DNA from: an uncultured Eubacteriales bacterium
Lineage (GTDB): Bacteria; Bacillota; Clostridia; Oscillospirales; CAG-272
NCBI GenBank assembly: GCA_902462015.1
Contig: CABPZV010000147.1
Span: 1-5,330 of the forward strand
Reading direction: 5' to 3'
Length of the DNA: 5,330 nucleotides
The notes beneath the pieces were generated by a model, which made no database searches, was not told where the DNA came from, and was given only the letters and a program-made list of their open reading frames with translations. A program made the translations under genes and the position numbers. This document shows positions 4,323-5,330 of the stretch, one piece after another. Position 1 is the first letter of the stretch. Each line of letters starts with the position of its first letter.

Positions 4323-5330
4323 TTGCTTTGTTGCGTAACCGACATCGGATCAAATACCGTTAAAATGAATATCTTTGATTCATCAGGTGCTGCGGAAGGA
4401 CGTATCAAGTCTGTATTTGCGGAAAGTACTACTCTTGGCCTCGGAGGAATGAGGGAAAACGGACGGCTGAGTGAATTCGGAATCAGGGTATTATGCGAAA
4501 TTCTAAGGCGTTATAAGCTTAATTCCGCCGAAAACGGCTGCGGCATATTTTTTGCATTTGCTACTGCCTCTCTCAGAAATGTTACTAATACCCGGGACGC
4601 CGTCGAAAAAGTAAGAGATGAAACCGGAATTTCGATAGATGTTCTTACTGGAGAAGAGGAAGCGCTTTTAAGCTTCAGCGGCATGAAAAGTGAGTATCCG
4701 AAGGTCTCTTCAGGCCTTATGATCGATATGGGCGGCGGCAGCACCGAGCTGATTTCTTTTACGGAAAACTGTATATCATCTTCTGTCAGTATTCCTGCGG
4801 GGTGTGTAACTTTGCGCGATGCGTTCAGAGAAAATGGAAAAACTTATCCCTCGCCGGATTGTTGCAAGGCTATTGCCGAAAGAATATGTGAGCTTGTGAG
4901 CACATCCGGATTTAAACCGGAACACAGCGAAGCATATATGATCGGAGGAACTGCGCGCGCTGTATTCAGGCTTGCGGGGTTTGCAGCAGGAAATATAGAG
5001 GTACCCGAAAAACAGGAAAACAATATTGAATATATAACGCTTTGCGGTGAAAAATTTCCTTTTCGCTCCGGCTACAATTCTTCTCTTTCCCATAATCTAA
5101 GCATTGATACCGAAGAATTCGAAACTGTTTTTAATTTTTACAGCAAAGCATACTGCGATCGGATAATCGCTAATCATATACGCGCAATTATACCCGAACG
5201 ATTTGATACTATAATACCGGGTATGGCAGCTCAGAAAGCGATTTTAAGTTACTGCGGTATAGGTAAGCTTAACCTTGTAACAGCAGGAGTGCGAGAGGGA
5301 TATTTCCTGCGTCTGCTTACTAATGATTTA
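4323..5330 (+). CDS. ppx: Ppx/GppA-family exopolyphosphatase, 3' end cut by window
   Basis: The reading frame is open for 336 codons to the window edge. The family hydrolyses terminal phosphate from polyphosphate (Ppx) or converts pppGpp to ppGpp (GppA) using an actin-like ASKHA fold. Visible motifs are: phosphate-1 loop DIGSNTVK (7-14); ATASLRNVTN (80-89); GEEEA (110-114), holding the catalytic-type glutamate; phosphate-2 loop MIDMGGGSTEL (133-143); adenosine-type motif IGGTARAVFRLAG (207-219); and the C-terminal PGMAAQKAIL (299-308) plus AGVREGYFLRLL (321-332). These place the window edge close to the protein's natural end for the short, single-module type (roughly 300-340 residues), with no HD domain visible. 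The start is TTG 4323: the codon just before it in frame is TAA (4320-4322), the next in-frame ATG lies inside the DIGSNTVKM segment, and a strong SD agaggtga ends five bases upstream. Expression is probably from the consensus promoter at 4091-4119. Ppx versus GppA activity cannot be decided from sequence. Confidence 0.92.
   Translation, partial: MLCCVTDIGSNTVKMNIFDSSGAAEGRIKSVFAESTTLGLGGMRENGRLSEFGIRVLCEILRRYKLNSAENGCGIFFAFATASLRNVTNTRDAVEKVRDETGISIDVLTGEEEALLSFSGMKSEYPKVSSGLMIDMGGGSTELISFTENCISSSVSIPAGCVTLRDAFRENGKTYPSPDCCKAIAERICELVSTSGFKPEHSEAYMIGGTARAVFRLAGFAAGNIEVPEKQENNIEYITLCGEKFPFRSGYNSSLSHNLSIDTEEFETVFNFYSKAYCDRIIANHIRAIIPERFDTIIPGMAAQKAILSYCGIGKLNLVTAGVREGYFLRLLTNDL

Overview
The window looks like a chromosomal segment of a low-to-moderate GC anaerobic Firmicute of class Clostridia, most likely a Ruminococcus-type member of the Oscillospiraceae. 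Three things point there: a secreted protein with a type I dockerin module (typical of ruminococci and cellulosomal clostridia), a sporulation sigma factor of the SigK family, and a two-gene minimal SUF (SufC/SufB-like, 'SMS') iron-sulfur cluster system of the kind found in many anaerobic Clostridia and archaea. The assignment is inferred from gene content, not from a database match.

Layout, left to right. Positions 1-602 (+) hold the 3' part of a SufC-type ATPase. Positions 603-867 are a 265-base non-coding spacer, GC-richer than the rest and full of short tandem near-palindromes and hairpins. Positions 868-1785 (+) encode the SufB/SufD-type scaffold partner. A strong bidirectional terminator at 1828-1875 separates it from the convergent dockerin-protein gene (3021-1891, -). 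That gene has a well-spaced SigA-type promoter at 3081-3109. The divergent spacer 3022-3372 is AT-rich and carries a 12-bp inverted repeat. A SigK-family sigma factor follows at 3373-4068 (+). An exact-consensus promoter (TTGACA, 17-base spacer, TATAAT) then drives a long leader of about 195 bases with three 16-base tandem repeats, ahead of a Ppx/GppA exopolyphosphatase gene. That gene starts at TTG 4323 and runs off the window end.

The two Suf proteins should work as one ATP-driven Fe-S scaffold complex. The other genes look like independent transcription units: a secreted or cell-surface protein, a sporulation regulator, and a polyphosphate/(p)ppGpp phosphatase.

The most unusual material is in the two structured leaders (603-867 and about 4126-4322). 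They share a 12-base word in opposite orientation and the same repeat architecture: a 4-base linker (gatc or gttg/gtta) plus an 11-12 base core. They may be two diverged copies of one dispersed structured element. The copy in front of the SufB gene also contains alternating complementary segments that could switch exposure of its only SD-like sequence.
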